In this document: piece by piece, positions 12,501-20,032 of the stretch | Layout: each line of letters starts with the position of its first letter | Numbering within the stretch: the stretch's first letter is position 1 | Virus record (IMG/VR): IMGVR_UViG_3300032081_000312 | Location: 1-20,032 of that record | Strand: one strand, 5' to 3' | Source of the DNA: a virus | Length of the DNA: 20,032 bases | Position numbers and translations under genes: made by a program | Notes under the pieces: generated by a model | Database searches by the model: none | What the model saw: the letters and a program-made list of their open reading frames with translations, nothing else | Told to the model about the DNA's origin: nothing

Positions 12501-15195
12501 CGCCACCGGTCACGGTTTGACTACAGGGGATGCACTAAGGTTTACTGGAGACGGAGCTCCGGGAAATATAAACTTTGCTAACTTGTATTTTGCTAATGTA
12601 GCAAGCACCGACACATTTAGTGTTCATTACACTAAAACTGATGCCGACGCGAACACCAACAAAGTGCAGTTAACCACTATTGGAACGAACGCCACGGTGA
12701 CCGGCATGACTGACGCTGGTAGTGTGCATGAGGCTACCATTGATTATGTCAACTCGGATGGTCAAATTACAACAGGGGAAGCGTTGCCGGCAATTAGCCA
12801 AACAGGTATCGACTATCTACAGAACACGTCTCTTTTGCTGCGTCCTGATGGGTTTGCTTTGCATCGTCCTTACGATGGTGGAGTAGAACTAATTCCGCCT
12901 ACCAACCCAGACAGTCAAATGATTCGTCAAACTCGTAAGTACTTCCGTTATCAGTCAGGTAAAGGTATTCAGGTTTCGTTTGCTGTAAACTTTAGTCCAA
13001 CTTCTCAAATCGACAGATTTACGAGATCAGGAGATGTGGGGACAATTGTTACACGGTTCCCGCATAGGTTAAGCGCCGATTTGTCAGTTTTTGTGAGTGG
13101 TTCTACAAACACTAACACCGACACACTAGGAACAATTTCTCTCCCCGTTTCAGTGTCTACTAATTTGGACAATGAGAACAAGTATTACGTAAATGGAGAG
13201 ATTCCTACTACGTATACATTATACGAAGGTCGTACTTATAAGTTTGACCAGAGCGATAGTTCTAATTCGGGCCATCCGTTGCGCTTCTCAACCACACAAG
13301 ATGGAACACATGGAGGAGGCGTAGAGTACACAACAGGTGTGACAACTGTTGGAACTCCCGGCACCGCTGGAGCGTACACTCAGATTGTAGTGGCGGCGGA
13401 TGCGCCCACTCTTTACACTTATTGCTCTGTGCATTCCAACATGGGTTTTGAGGTTTCTACGCCTGTAGACCCAAATAATAATCAAGCGAACCTTTGGAAT
13501 GGTCTCCACCAAGTTATAAGTATTGTGGACGATTTTACTTTTACTCTACAGTTAGACGGTACTCCGTCAGACGTCTCCGCTTTTGGTGTAGTTGAGTATT
13601 ACGTAAACAGTTGGGAGAATAGTTCTTTACGTTGCGGCTTGTATGACGACCAAAACGGACTCTTTTTTGAGTTTGATGGAACCGACCTGTACGCTTGTCG
13701 AAGAAGCTCAATTCAACAAATCAGTGGTTATGTCAATGTTGCATTTAGGTCTAGTGCGGTGTCTGGCATCAACACTCAGTTCAGCTCTCAGTTGGACGTT
13801 GGTGATTACATAGTGATCAAAGGTCAGAGCCACCGAGTCTCTAAAATTGAAAGCGACGAGCTGTTGTATATTACACCAAGCTATCGTGGCGTTGGCGCTC
13901 AAAAGGTTATTGTTACTAAGACTGTAACAACAAGGGTTCCGCAATATGGGTGGAACTTAGATGTGTGCGACGGAACAGGGTACACGGGTTTTAAACTGGA
14001 TGTTAATAAAATTCAGATGGCCTACATAGATTACTCTTGGTACGGCGCAGGTAAAGTTAGGTTCGGTTTTAAGGACCAGCACGGAGACGTGCAGTATGTA
14101 CACAGTTTCGTGCATGGTAACTTCTTTACCGAAGCGTATATGCGATCAGGAAACATACCTGCGAGATATGAAATTCAGAACATTGGGCAACCAAGTTATG
14201 TTCCTGCTCTGGCACACTGGGGCACGTCCGTAATTATGGACGGTCGGTTTGATGCAGATAGAGCGTACGTGTTTAACGCCACGTCTCCAAACCTTACTTT
14301 ATTGGGTCAAGGTGCTTCTGGAGCAGTGACTGCTGATGGCAAAGTAGAGTTTGCTGGCATATACCGGTATTATCGGAGTTATAGAAACTACCCTCAAATT
14401 GGTTACGCAATAAGGTTGGACACCGCTAATAGCTCTCTAGCTTCGTTTGGACCAGGGACTGCCGTTGCGGGTGACAACATATCTGCCGGAACAAAACTGG
14501 CTAACCCAATTAATACTAACGTATTTCCATATCAGCCGTATCTTCCGTCTATTAACTCTCAACAGGATAATAAAAACTTCTCGAGTACTAGGGAAGCACG
14601 AAACTTGTTGGTTATAGACTCCGTTCCCACGGGCACGTCTGGGACAAGTACTACCTATACTATTGGTACGGCAGGCGATGATATTAACGTGACTAAAAGG
14701 ATACCGTTAATTAGTGTTCGCTTGGCTCCATCTGTAGACACAAGTGCCCCTGGGTTCTTAGGTGAGCGAGAGATCATCAACCGCATGCAGTTAATTCTAA
14801 ATAGCGTTGGAATTTTGTCCACTCACGCGGTTACGATTGAGCTGATTCTTAATGGTCAGCTAAGTAACAACGAATGGGAACGTGTTACTGCACCAAGTTT
14901 GAGTCAGTTGATCTCTCACTCGTCTTCTGACGACATCGATAGTGGGGCTAGTATTTACAACTTTGAGGCGCAGGGTGGTGCAGGTACAACAGATCGTCAA
15001 CCTGAGTTGACCACTGAGGCACTTGGAGAAATTGCAACCTTAGGTAACGCAATTTTGGGTGGAGATAACGTTTATCCAGACGGCCCAGATGTTTTGACCG
15101 TTGTTGCTACGCTGAACGAGGATCCTTCTACGGTATCTACAAACAACCCATTTATTATTTCGGGACGGGTGAGCTGGTCTGAGTCACAAGCATAG
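9556..15195 (+). CDS. Giant multidomain tail/adsorption protein with cupredoxin domain
   Basis: 1,879-aa beta-rich virion protein. Order: N-terminal domain (1-145) ending in LIDTDFEYGLQSTKWETLEL; about eight modules with a central H-G (or equivalent) turn, at His 169, 350, 553, 846, 986 and 1170 and degenerate copies near 622-670 and 697-745; a Tyr-rich insert (423-528); QTRKYFRYQSGKG (about 1125-1137); a cupredoxin-like domain (1210-1303; His1240, Cys1290, His1293, Met1296); then a C-terminal part with QMAYIDYSWYGAGKVRFGF and YMRSGNIPARYEIQNIGQPS. The ends match large structural proteins of marine podo- and myoviruses, where they belong to the tail or baseplate; receptor contact is an inference. 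No enzyme motif or signal peptide seen. TTAGGAT before the ATG supports the start; no frameshift or internal stop. Confidence 0.88.
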   Translation: MGKKLIFDYTFDASAKTVKVNDVYARKRFLLITNVTTGTIIYQFNDSALGLDNIAFDYSNFETTLTLTFDTTSMSDTDDLQILLEEESTDMTVNQRFVDPVSKIRVSNPENLIDTDFEYGLQSTKWETLELTNNIPTFFARNGDFDIDVETMTVSADSNIVTVTTSDAHGLQRGAPIIVQSSGSASADGGFVVSAILSTTSFNYIAKSTFLQTRDIKETFTQLFPGSVYSGTEFKLTNVGGITTDSADPSELTVGTVFPTDFTNGTSMALSNTFAKSTLNFETSGVDVDNVSSLDISYTNNVATGETDGFLLGGVASVTWQPDFTKTNGFYFEEGDVTVANNRATFSAPHGFSTGELVSYLGDSSNTAISGLSYMNAYFVVVIDDNTLQFHTFRTTSTSSGRINISAAGTSAGLVKSAFVRSYWHNYYYGYVNSNFYYRGVAYLYVNSSYTISDTNVYSKFGYTYALNPAFAVRINGVDNSYFDESTSITNPASSSNYDYYLRARSSAYSGLTIIYRNNNGSQVYNYSNNSGDLAWVPALFDVTPSSLYVPSHGITVPSVVTVTATSGTLPTGLSSGASYIASRLDDNRLTFTTLTNSNVKFSSSGSADLVYRVEGTLPNATGNTVQIPGNTLLEGSAVVYDIDGGTTIGGLSDGTTYYAAFKSGDRFKLSTTANPFGVAGVALAQNSSFWVSLSLNRITIDGTNPFTTGDAVQYSSLSPIVGLNNGQIYWVEVSGSYIYLYNSKSDAIGGVSGNRVSLEYYGSGRGTFSELNIIDLTSVPSPSETQVLLADYVGAADGNYVVSSTSADGLSFTFDAGNVIEARTTLVTAQAVFVADLNALYISNHGFISGDSVVYTTSGTTNINGLTSGDTYYVVRKNKDFLQFATTEDNASLGTVISLSETGSSSSELTGTVTLQPTTIVGSFNGQGAVSFTGGSTKLNGEGTSFTSYFNKGDTIFINIPETTEGPTTISGVNSSTDLFTATGHGLTTGDALRFTGDGAPGNINFANLYFANVASTDTFSVHYTKTDADANTNKVQLTTIGTNATVTGMTDAGSVHEATIDYVNSDGQITTGEALPAISQTGIDYLQNTSLLLRPDGFALHRPYDGGVELIPPTNPDSQMIRQTRKYFRYQSGKGIQVSFAVNFSPTSQIDRFTRSGDVGTIVTRFPHRLSADLSVFVSGSTNTNTDTLGTISLPVSVSTNLDNENKYYVNGEIPTTYTLYEGRTYKFDQSDSSNSGHPLRFSTTQDGTHGGGVEYTTGVTTVGTPGTAGAYTQIVVAADAPTLYTYCSVHSNMGFEVSTPVDPNNNQANLWNGLHQVISIVDDFTFTLQLDGTPSDVSAFGVVEYYVNSWENSSLRCGLYDDQNGLFFEFDGTDLYACRRSSIQQISGYVNVAFRSSAVSGINTQFSSQLDVGDYIVIKGQSHRVSKIESDELLYITPSYRGVGAQKVIVTKTVTTRVPQYGWNLDVCDGTGYTGFKLDVNKIQMAYIDYSWYGAGKVRFGFKDQHGDVQYVHSFVHGNFFTEAYMRSGNIPARYEIQNIGQPSYVPALAHWGTSVIMDGRFDADRAYVFNATSPNLTLLGQGASGAVTADGKVEFAGIYRYYRSYRNYPQIGYAIRLDTANSSLASFGPGTAVAGDNISAGTKLANPINTNVFPYQPYLPSINSQQDNKNFSSTREARNLLVIDSVPTGTSGTSTTYTIGTAGDDINVTKRIPLISVRLAPSVDTSAPGFLGEREIINRMQLILNSVGILSTHAVTIELILNGQLSNNEWERVTAPSLSQLISHSSSDDIDSGASIYNFEAQGGAGTTDRQPELTTEALGEIATLGNAILGGDNVYPDGPDVLTVVATLNEDPSTVSTNNPFIISGRVSWSESQA
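13183..13464 (+). other. Cupredoxin-like domain within the giant tail protein
   Basis: Residues 1210-1303 read as a plastocyanin-type fold: TYTLYEGRTYKFDQSDSSNS leads into GHPLRFS (His1240), then, after a Gly/Thr-rich loop, an AYTQIVVAADAPTLYTYCSV strand with Cys1290, followed by His1293 and Met1296. The four ligands His, Cys, His, Met of a type 1 copper site are present, and the C-x2-H-x2-M loop has amicyanin spacing. Copper binding is inferred; a structure model or metal assay would decide. Confidence 0.7.
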
Positions 15196-15204
15196 GAAGG
15201 TGAG

Positions 15205-16005
15205 ATGAGTCTTTTTGGAGCCTATGCCTTTAGTGAGGTCTCTTTTAGTTCGGCAGTCGTCAACGTAGTCGTTGAGGTAACTGGAGTTGAGGCTACCTTC
15301 TCTCCTCTGGCGAACACTGTTATCGCAACGGGCTCTACGTTTATCGTTAACGATATTTCTGAGGCTGTTACATCGTTTAATAATGACGGCTTAAATGTAA
15401 GAGGTGGTGCTCTATTTACCGTTGAGGAAATAGACGCCGCTCAATCAATCTTTAGTGGGGACACTAGAATTTTCAATAACGTGTTCGGCATGACTCCTGA
15501 ACGATACCTGGCGTACCCTAAAACAATCACAAGAGACGAAAGCATTTTAGGGGCGTCAAATCAGAGTGAAGTTTTCAATGTTGTTCAAAACCACATGTTG
15601 TATGTAATCGAGAATCAGCCGGGGGTTTACGATGACAGGCTTGTTTCTAAGACATATAATAACGATCCTATCGACCCCAGTTTTATTAACTGGATAGCGA
15701 GGGCCGATATTAGAACCCCTTATCGTGTTGCAATAGGAAACTTGACTCAAACAAACCGTATTCCTGTGGGAATAATCCCTAGCGGGGCTCCGGCGCAATC
15801 CGATATTGATATATTGCAAGATTACTTTAACGGTGTAGCATTAAGTGATGATGTGTATATACGCGTACAACAATTAATTTGGGGTGTCCCAAATGACTTA
15901 ATTGTAAACGCTAGAACGTATAACACTGTTACAAACGCCGGTTCGCAGAGTTATTCCGAAGAACAGCCTGCAGCTTCTAACTCTTGGAATGATCTAGTCA
16001 TATAA
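15205..16005 (+). CDS. Tail-associated protein, two-part, unknown
   Basis: 266-aa protein. The N-terminus (MSLFGAYAFSEVSFSS, then VVNVVVEVTGVEATFSP) is a recurrent start in marine phage tail proteins ('GAxAFSExxFSS...V...VTGVEAT'). From about residue 95 the character changes to a mixed alpha/beta part with FGMTPERYLAYPKTITRDES, VVQNHMLYVIENQPGVYDDR, INWIARADIRTPYRVAIGNL and IRVQQLIWGVPNDLIVNART, in which I recognise no fold. Its place between the giant tail protein and a fibre suggests a connector or tail-tip protein. GGAAGG at 15195-15200 supports the start. The 41-base gap after it holds only an AGGAG ribosome site. Confidence 0.72.
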   Translation: MSLFGAYAFSEVSFSSAVVNVVVEVTGVEATFSPLANTVIATGSTFIVNDISEAVTSFNNDGLNVRGGALFTVEEIDAAQSIFSGDTRIFNNVFGMTPERYLAYPKTITRDESILGASNQSEVFNVVQNHMLYVIENQPGVYDDRLVSKTYNNDPIDPSFINWIARADIRTPYRVAIGNLTQTNRIPVGIIPSGAPAQSDIDILQDYFNGVALSDDVYIRVQQLIWGVPNDLIVNARTYNTVTNAGSQSYSEEQPAASNSWNDLVI

Positions 16006-16046
16006 AAAAGACTTCTGTATAGTGGGGTCAAACTTAGGAGCGAAAC

Positions 16047-17471
16047 ATGCCTAGTACGTACAGTTTAAATACAGGACTCGAACTTATCGCTACAGGCGAG
16101 AAGTCTGGTTCCTGGGGTTCAATAACAAATGGCAACCTTGAAATTTTAGATGCTGCTATAAATGGAGGCGTTACCGTTAGCTTGACGGGTGAAGGCGCAT
16201 CATACGACCTAGACACCAGTGATTGGCTTGTGAGCGGCACAGATGTTTCCGAGGGTCAGTACAAACTGATTACTCTGACTGGAGGCGATGATCCGGGCGC
16301 CGGCAATAGGATCACTTTGAACATTGTAGCTGATGCAACAGGAACTCCACGATCGACTCTGGAGAAGTTGTATTTTATCAGAGCAAGCTCTTTGAGTTAT
16401 GGGGTGGAGATCTCCACCGGTACAGGCGCATCAAAAGTAAACATCGACGACGGTGACTTTAAAATAATCTTTTCAGATGGCAGTGACGAGGTAATTTCTC
16501 TTACTGACGATTTGACAGCAAGTTCTGTTAAGATCACCGGAGGGTCAATTGATGGAACTCCGATTGGAGCGACCACGGCTTCCACGGCTGTTTTTTCTAG
16601 CGTTGATATTAACGCCGGCACTGTCGATAATACTGTAATTGGTGGGGCGACCCCCGCAGCGGCAGACTTTACTGCTTTTACTGTTAACGCTGCGGGTTCT
16701 ACGTTTACGGTGTCGCCTGCTTCTGCCGGTACATTAAACAATGTTGTAGTTGGAGGTGTCACTGCCGCTGCAGCTACGTTTACTACTGTTAACGGCACAG
16801 ACGTGACGGCTTCTGGTAACCTTCAAGTGGATGGTAACACCACACTTGGCAGCGATGATGCAGACACGGTTACTATTAACGCAGACATAGCTTCTAGTTT
16901 AGTTCCATCTGTAGAAACCCTCGACCTGGGAGCGGTCGGTTCTGAATGGAGAGATTTGTACGTTACAGGAACAGCTAATATTGATTCGTTGGTTGCAGAT
17001 ACAGCAGATATCAATGGTGGCACAGTTGACGGAGCTACTATTGGTGGGGTGACGCCAGGTGACGCTACTTTCAACACGATGACTGCCGCGACTGTAAACG
17101 CAACAACGATCAATGCGTCTAATTTCTACGAGAGTTCTGACAGCCCTACCTTTAATGCAGGGGCTTCAACATTCACGTGTGACGCCAACACGGCATCATT
17201 GTTTTATTGTTCGCACAACGCGACGGGTAACATTGAGTTTGTTTTTACAAACGTTCCCGCATCAGGCAGCGTGTATAGTGCTACTATTATACATAACTAT
17301 TACGGAACATCCTCGAGAACCGGTACTTCGACATATCCAGGGACAACGTTGTGGCCTAACGGAACGCAGCCAGCGGAACCTGGTCCAGGAGAATCTGACC
17401 TAATTAATCTGTTTACTTACGACGGTGGAACTACTTGGTACGCAGGCCTCTCTGGCATTAATATGTCTTAG
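16047..17471 (+). CDS. Tail fibre with IGG-type repeats
   Basis: 474-aa protein, very poor in Cys and Lys and rich in Thr, Gly, Ala and Val. The start (YSLNTGLELIATGEKSGSWG, 5-24) is a common N-terminal attachment segment of marine phage fibres. Four imperfect repeats follow, at about 165-186, 190-211, 227-248 and 324-345, of the kind 'AGTVDNTVIGGATPAAADFT'. A module with ETLDLGAVGSEWRDLYVTGT (290-309) is familiar from cyanophage and pelagiphage fibres. The C-terminal 120 residues (from about 355) differ in composition, with Tyr-, Trp- and Cys-containing stretches, and may hold the receptor tip. Trimeric beta-solenoid fibre is expected from the repeats. AGGAG at 16035-16039 supports the start. 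No chaperone domain visible. Confidence 0.85.
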   Translation: MPSTYSLNTGLELIATGEKSGSWGSITNGNLEILDAAINGGVTVSLTGEGASYDLDTSDWLVSGTDVSEGQYKLITLTGGDDPGAGNRITLNIVADATGTPRSTLEKLYFIRASSLSYGVEISTGTGASKVNIDDGDFKIIFSDGSDEVISLTDDLTASSVKITGGSIDGTPIGATTASTAVFSSVDINAGTVDNTVIGGATPAAADFTAFTVNAAGSTFTVSPASAGTLNNVVVGGVTAAAATFTTVNGTDVTASGNLQVDGNTTLGSDDADTVTINADIASSLVPSVETLDLGAVGSEWRDLYVTGTANIDSLVADTADINGGTVDGATIGGVTPGDATFNTMTAATVNATTINASNFYESSDSPTFNAGASTFTCDANTASLFYCSHNATGNIEFVFTNVPASGSVYSATIIHNYYGTSSRTGTSTYPGTTLWPNGTQPAEPGPGESDLINLFTYDGGTTWYAGLSGINMS

Positions 17472-17479
17472 GAGTAGTA

Positions 17480-20032
17480 ATGGCTAATATACGTAAACTT
17501 TGGGCTATGAAGACGAGCCTAAGAGGTATCGCGAACACTGAGTCATCTCCTGACATGGTTGTTCCGGACTCTTTTTACTGGGTTGAGGATCCTTCAACAG
17601 GAAACACGCCTACCTATCGGTATTATACTGGAGGAGGTTATACAACTGATGATCCCAGTCCATTCTTGTGGTCCATAAAAAACACGTTTTACGAGAACTC
17701 TCCTCGCTCTGAATACAATTCTTACTATGGTACGTTGCAGGAATTTGACTTCACTGCATATTTTCGTCGTACCCAAGTAGGTTCTTCTGCAAACAGCTAT
17801 TATCCTTATGACAAAGTGTATCCTAGCTTTGACATGCAGATACTTGGCAGAGACCCTTATTACGATGTTACGTACACGACCAAAGACGGAACCGAGATTG
17901 GAAGTAACTTTCAAAAGTTTTTTACTGGCTCTTTGATTCAACCGTTTACAGACGACACTTTTAGCTACGCAAAAACTTCTTATTACGTTCCAGGGTCTGA
18001 TTCTACCGTAGTCAAGGGCTACGGTTGGTGGTACAGAAACTCGTACGTTTCTTCTGGGTCACTGCTGTTAAACACACCACAGGCCATGGAACAGGTTAGG
18101 TTTTCTCCAACAGTTCCTGATACGTCTTCGTTACAGGCTAATTATTACATTCAGTCTTGGAAGACTAATACCTCTGCGGTTTGGAATGAGTATGAAGGTG
18201 CGACGGTAACACCAAGCGTTCAAATTCCATACTTAGATAAATTTTGGTTTGGAGGTACAATTACCGACGCCGAAAAAGAACAGATGGCACTGAAAGGAAA
18301 ACCAAGACTAATTGCTCCGTCAGCAAATGCGGCTACTGGAAACAGCTCTGAGCCCAATCCTTTGTACCAAGCTGGGGGAACTAATATTGCGTTTGAGCTA
18401 GAGCTCGCATTGCATCGGTATGGCGCAGCTTACATCCAGGGGTCTAGTACTAACGTGTTTGGGGTAGACTACGTCGCGGGAAACTTTGCTTTTGACTCTG
18501 TTGGTTACGCTGAAAGTGGCGGGAACTTACTTGTTCCTTGTTACGTGACTTTAGAGGCTAACGAAGAAACTGTTAATTCTTCAAACATGTTTGGAGATAG
18601 TGGTAAGACCGTACAAGTTAATCGAGGTCACCTTAAAAAATACGTTGTTGTTTCGATTAGACTAGAGCAGTCATTTAATGCGGAATCTTTTGTGCCTGGT
18701 AGCGGAGTTGTTTTAAACCCTGAAGATTTACCGGACACTTTTTCTTATGGTGATGGAGTGTTAGGGGGTTTTGGAACCGGTTCTAACGGTTCGATGGGGT
18801 TGTCTGACGCTTTATTTCCTACGTCCAATTACACACAGATTGTATTAAACAATTCTTCTTACCTGACTACACCAAACGCTTTGTTAGGTCCTGTAAACTG
18901 TTTTAGGTTTAGCGAGAGTGGCGAGAACTGGTATTGGTCTGGCGGCACAAATGTTTATGGTTCAAACCCTACTAACAAAGTTATTTTTAAGGCTAATGGG
19001 GGGACGCGCGGCCAGGCTGTTAATTATACTTCCGGCCCAAGAAATAAGTTGTTTTTGTGGGCTCAAGTTAACCCAGAATACAATAGGGAAATTTATGCCG
19101 CTAACGATGTAATTGATATCGTTGTTCCACATTTATCAGCGGCAGCTACGCACGTGGACACCTCTAATAGAGTTAATTACTCAACGTTAGAAAATGACTT
19201 AGATTTTAAAATACAGTCTTTTCAGTGGAGTAATTGCGGAGAGTGGTTGTACGTTTTGTACACTTCCGGAGCACAACCTAATACAAGCTCAAGTAGTTAT
19301 GTTTACCAATGGGTCGAACGTTACTGGTCTTTCACGGATTCGGGCACAGGCAACAGTCTTTCTAATCTGCAGTGGGCAGGAAGTACAAATATTTACTACA
19401 AGTATGGAGACGGTGACTCAGATTATCCGACACTGTACCCAGCTCACTCTATAAACGTGACTCCGGACGGTCAGTATTTACAAGTGTTGTTTGATTATCT
19501 GTTCGAAGGTCATCCAACTATATCGGAACACTTTTTAGGTGGTGATCCGCATCTTATGGTTAATCCCGATGCTGCTAACCAATACACGCACCTTTCTCAA
19601 TATTCAGGTCTTAGTCGAAGCACGACTCCACGTTGTTACTCAGGGTTTAGCAGTGTCAGTACTGAAATTACGTGGCCTGTGGCTACGGTTGTACCGGGGT
19701 ACGTTGGTGACAATCTTACCACAGCACAGATAGACGCTGGACAGACCGAAATATACCTTCGCATGGGGACTGCGTACTACAGTGTTGATGACTTCGAATA
19801 CGCTTACCAAAGAAGAAACAGCACTGGAACTGACGCTCAAGAGACCATAAAAACATGGCCCACTGATTTTGCGTGGACTGCAGATGGAAGCTGCCTTTAT
19901 CTTTTTGGTTTTTTAGACAGAGATCTGTATGCGGATCAGTATCCAAGTGCGGCTCCTGCAAGTTATGGCATGTGGGAGTTGAACGACGGTGCTCCTGTTT
20001 TATGGAAAGTAAGGTTGTATCAACAGAGGGCA
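17480..20032 (+). CDS. Large Tyr-rich tail-type protein, 3' truncated by window end
   Basis: Open frame of 851 codons from ATG 17480 to the last base, without a stop; AGGAG at 17470-17474 lies five bases upstream. The start is MANIRKLWAMKTSLRGIANT. The N-terminal 300 residues are rich in Tyr, Ser and Trp. Four segments share an aromatic 'F-x-W/F-S/T-x-x-G-x-x-L-Y-x' pattern: FRFSESGENWYW (475), FQWSNCGEWLYVLY (581), INVTPDGQYLQVLF (658) and FAWTADGSCLYLFG (797), which look like blades of a WD40/PD40-type beta-propeller, though the spacing (about 77-140 residues) is wider than usual. I do not recognise the family. By position after the fibre it is probably a receptor-binding or tail-tip protein. 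Single Cys residues only; no signal peptide or enzyme motif seen. Confidence 0.8.
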   Translation, partial: MANIRKLWAMKTSLRGIANTESSPDMVVPDSFYWVEDPSTGNTPTYRYYTGGGYTTDDPSPFLWSIKNTFYENSPRSEYNSYYGTLQEFDFTAYFRRTQVGSSANSYYPYDKVYPSFDMQILGRDPYYDVTYTTKDGTEIGSNFQKFFTGSLIQPFTDDTFSYAKTSYYVPGSDSTVVKGYGWWYRNSYVSSGSLLLNTPQAMEQVRFSPTVPDTSSLQANYYIQSWKTNTSAVWNEYEGATVTPSVQIPYLDKFWFGGTITDAEKEQMALKGKPRLIAPSANAATGNSSEPNPLYQAGGTNIAFELELALHRYGAAYIQGSSTNVFGVDYVAGNFAFDSVGYAESGGNLLVPCYVTLEANEETVNSSNMFGDSGKTVQVNRGHLKKYVVVSIRLEQSFNAESFVPGSGVVLNPEDLPDTFSYGDGVLGGFGTGSNGSMGLSDALFPTSNYTQIVLNNSSYLTTPNALLGPVNCFRFSESGENWYWSGGTNVYGSNPTNKVIFKANGGTRGQAVNYTSGPRNKLFLWAQVNPEYNREIYAANDVIDIVVPHLSAAATHVDTSNRVNYSTLENDLDFKIQSFQWSNCGEWLYVLYTSGAQPNTSSSSYVYQWVERYWSFTDSGTGNSLSNLQWAGSTNIYYKYGDGDSDYPTLYPAHSINVTPDGQYLQVLFDYLFEGHPTISEHFLGGDPHLMVNPDAANQYTHLSQYSGLSRSTTPRCYSGFSSVSTEITWPVATVVPGYVGDNLTTAQIDAGQTEIYLRMGTAYYSVDDFEYAYQRRNSTGTDAQETIKTWPTDFAWTADGSCLYLFGFLDRDLYADQYPSAAPASYGMWELNDGAPVLWKVRLYQQRA

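Noticed and set aside
16006-16046. TATAGT at 16018-16023 as a -10 box for the fibre gene
   Set aside because: No acceptable -35 at 16-18 bases; the gap is short and holds only the ribosome site, so read-through from upstream is simpler.
16397-17113. Two long minus-strand open frames opposite the fibre gene (133 and 96 codons)
   Set aside because: They are antisense shadows of the Thr/Ala/Val-rich repeat region; the low-complexity products mirror the plus-strand codons and no ribosome site or minus-strand neighbour supports them.

Overview
The window is a stretch of the late (virion morphogenesis) region of a tailed double-stranded DNA phage. All recognisable genes lie on the plus strand, are packed with 1- to 4-nt overlaps or gaps of a few bases, and carry Shine-Dalgarno sequences. 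No rRNA, tRNA, integrase, transposase or CRISPR array is seen. Several proteins are of types I know from marine phages (pelagiphages, cyanophages, uncultured ocean viruses): the Mu gpT-like major capsid protein, the scaffold with an AEKWAGKNDWFG motif, the KSFCARSSG small basic protein, the giant beta-rich tail protein and the IGG-repeat fibre. The host cannot be read from the window. A P22 gp4-like and an SU10-like adaptor, with no sheath, tube or tape-measure gene, favour a podovirus-type particle, but the large tail proteins resemble those of marine myoviruses too.

Layout. Positions 1-1331 hold four small accessory genes: a protein with a dockerin-type EF-hand loop, a Cys-rich HiPIP-like protein, an unknown 70-aa protein and a GroES-like co-chaperonin. 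Positions 1342-4281 are the head module: scaffold, unknown head-module protein, decoration-like protein and major capsid protein (MCP) with a very strong ribosome site. A clear rho-independent terminator follows MCP at 4304-4340. The only sizeable non-coding gap (4282-4452) then holds a cluster of interlocking inverted repeats upstream of the next gene. Positions 4453-6626 carry small beta-rich or Lys/Arg-rich proteins, a 245-aa structural protein and one membrane-anchored coiled-coil protein. Positions 6626-9552 hold the neck: two head-tail adaptor-like proteins with accessory proteins between and after them. Positions 9556-20032 are tail and adsorption genes: a 1,879-aa multidomain protein, a 266-aa protein, a 474-aa repeat fibre and an 851+-residue Tyr-rich protein that runs off the window.

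Together the genes make a head (scaffold, shell, decoration, perhaps folded with help from the phage GroES and host GroEL), attach the neck adaptors, and build a large adsorption apparatus. The main points for a second look are the non-coding RNA-like element at 4344-4441, a cupredoxin-type copper-site domain inside the giant tail protein, its array of about eight AHGL/GHGL-type beta modules, a Tyr-rich insert, several strong intragenic hairpins, and possible beta-propeller blades in the last gene. No defence, toxin or retroelement system was recognised.
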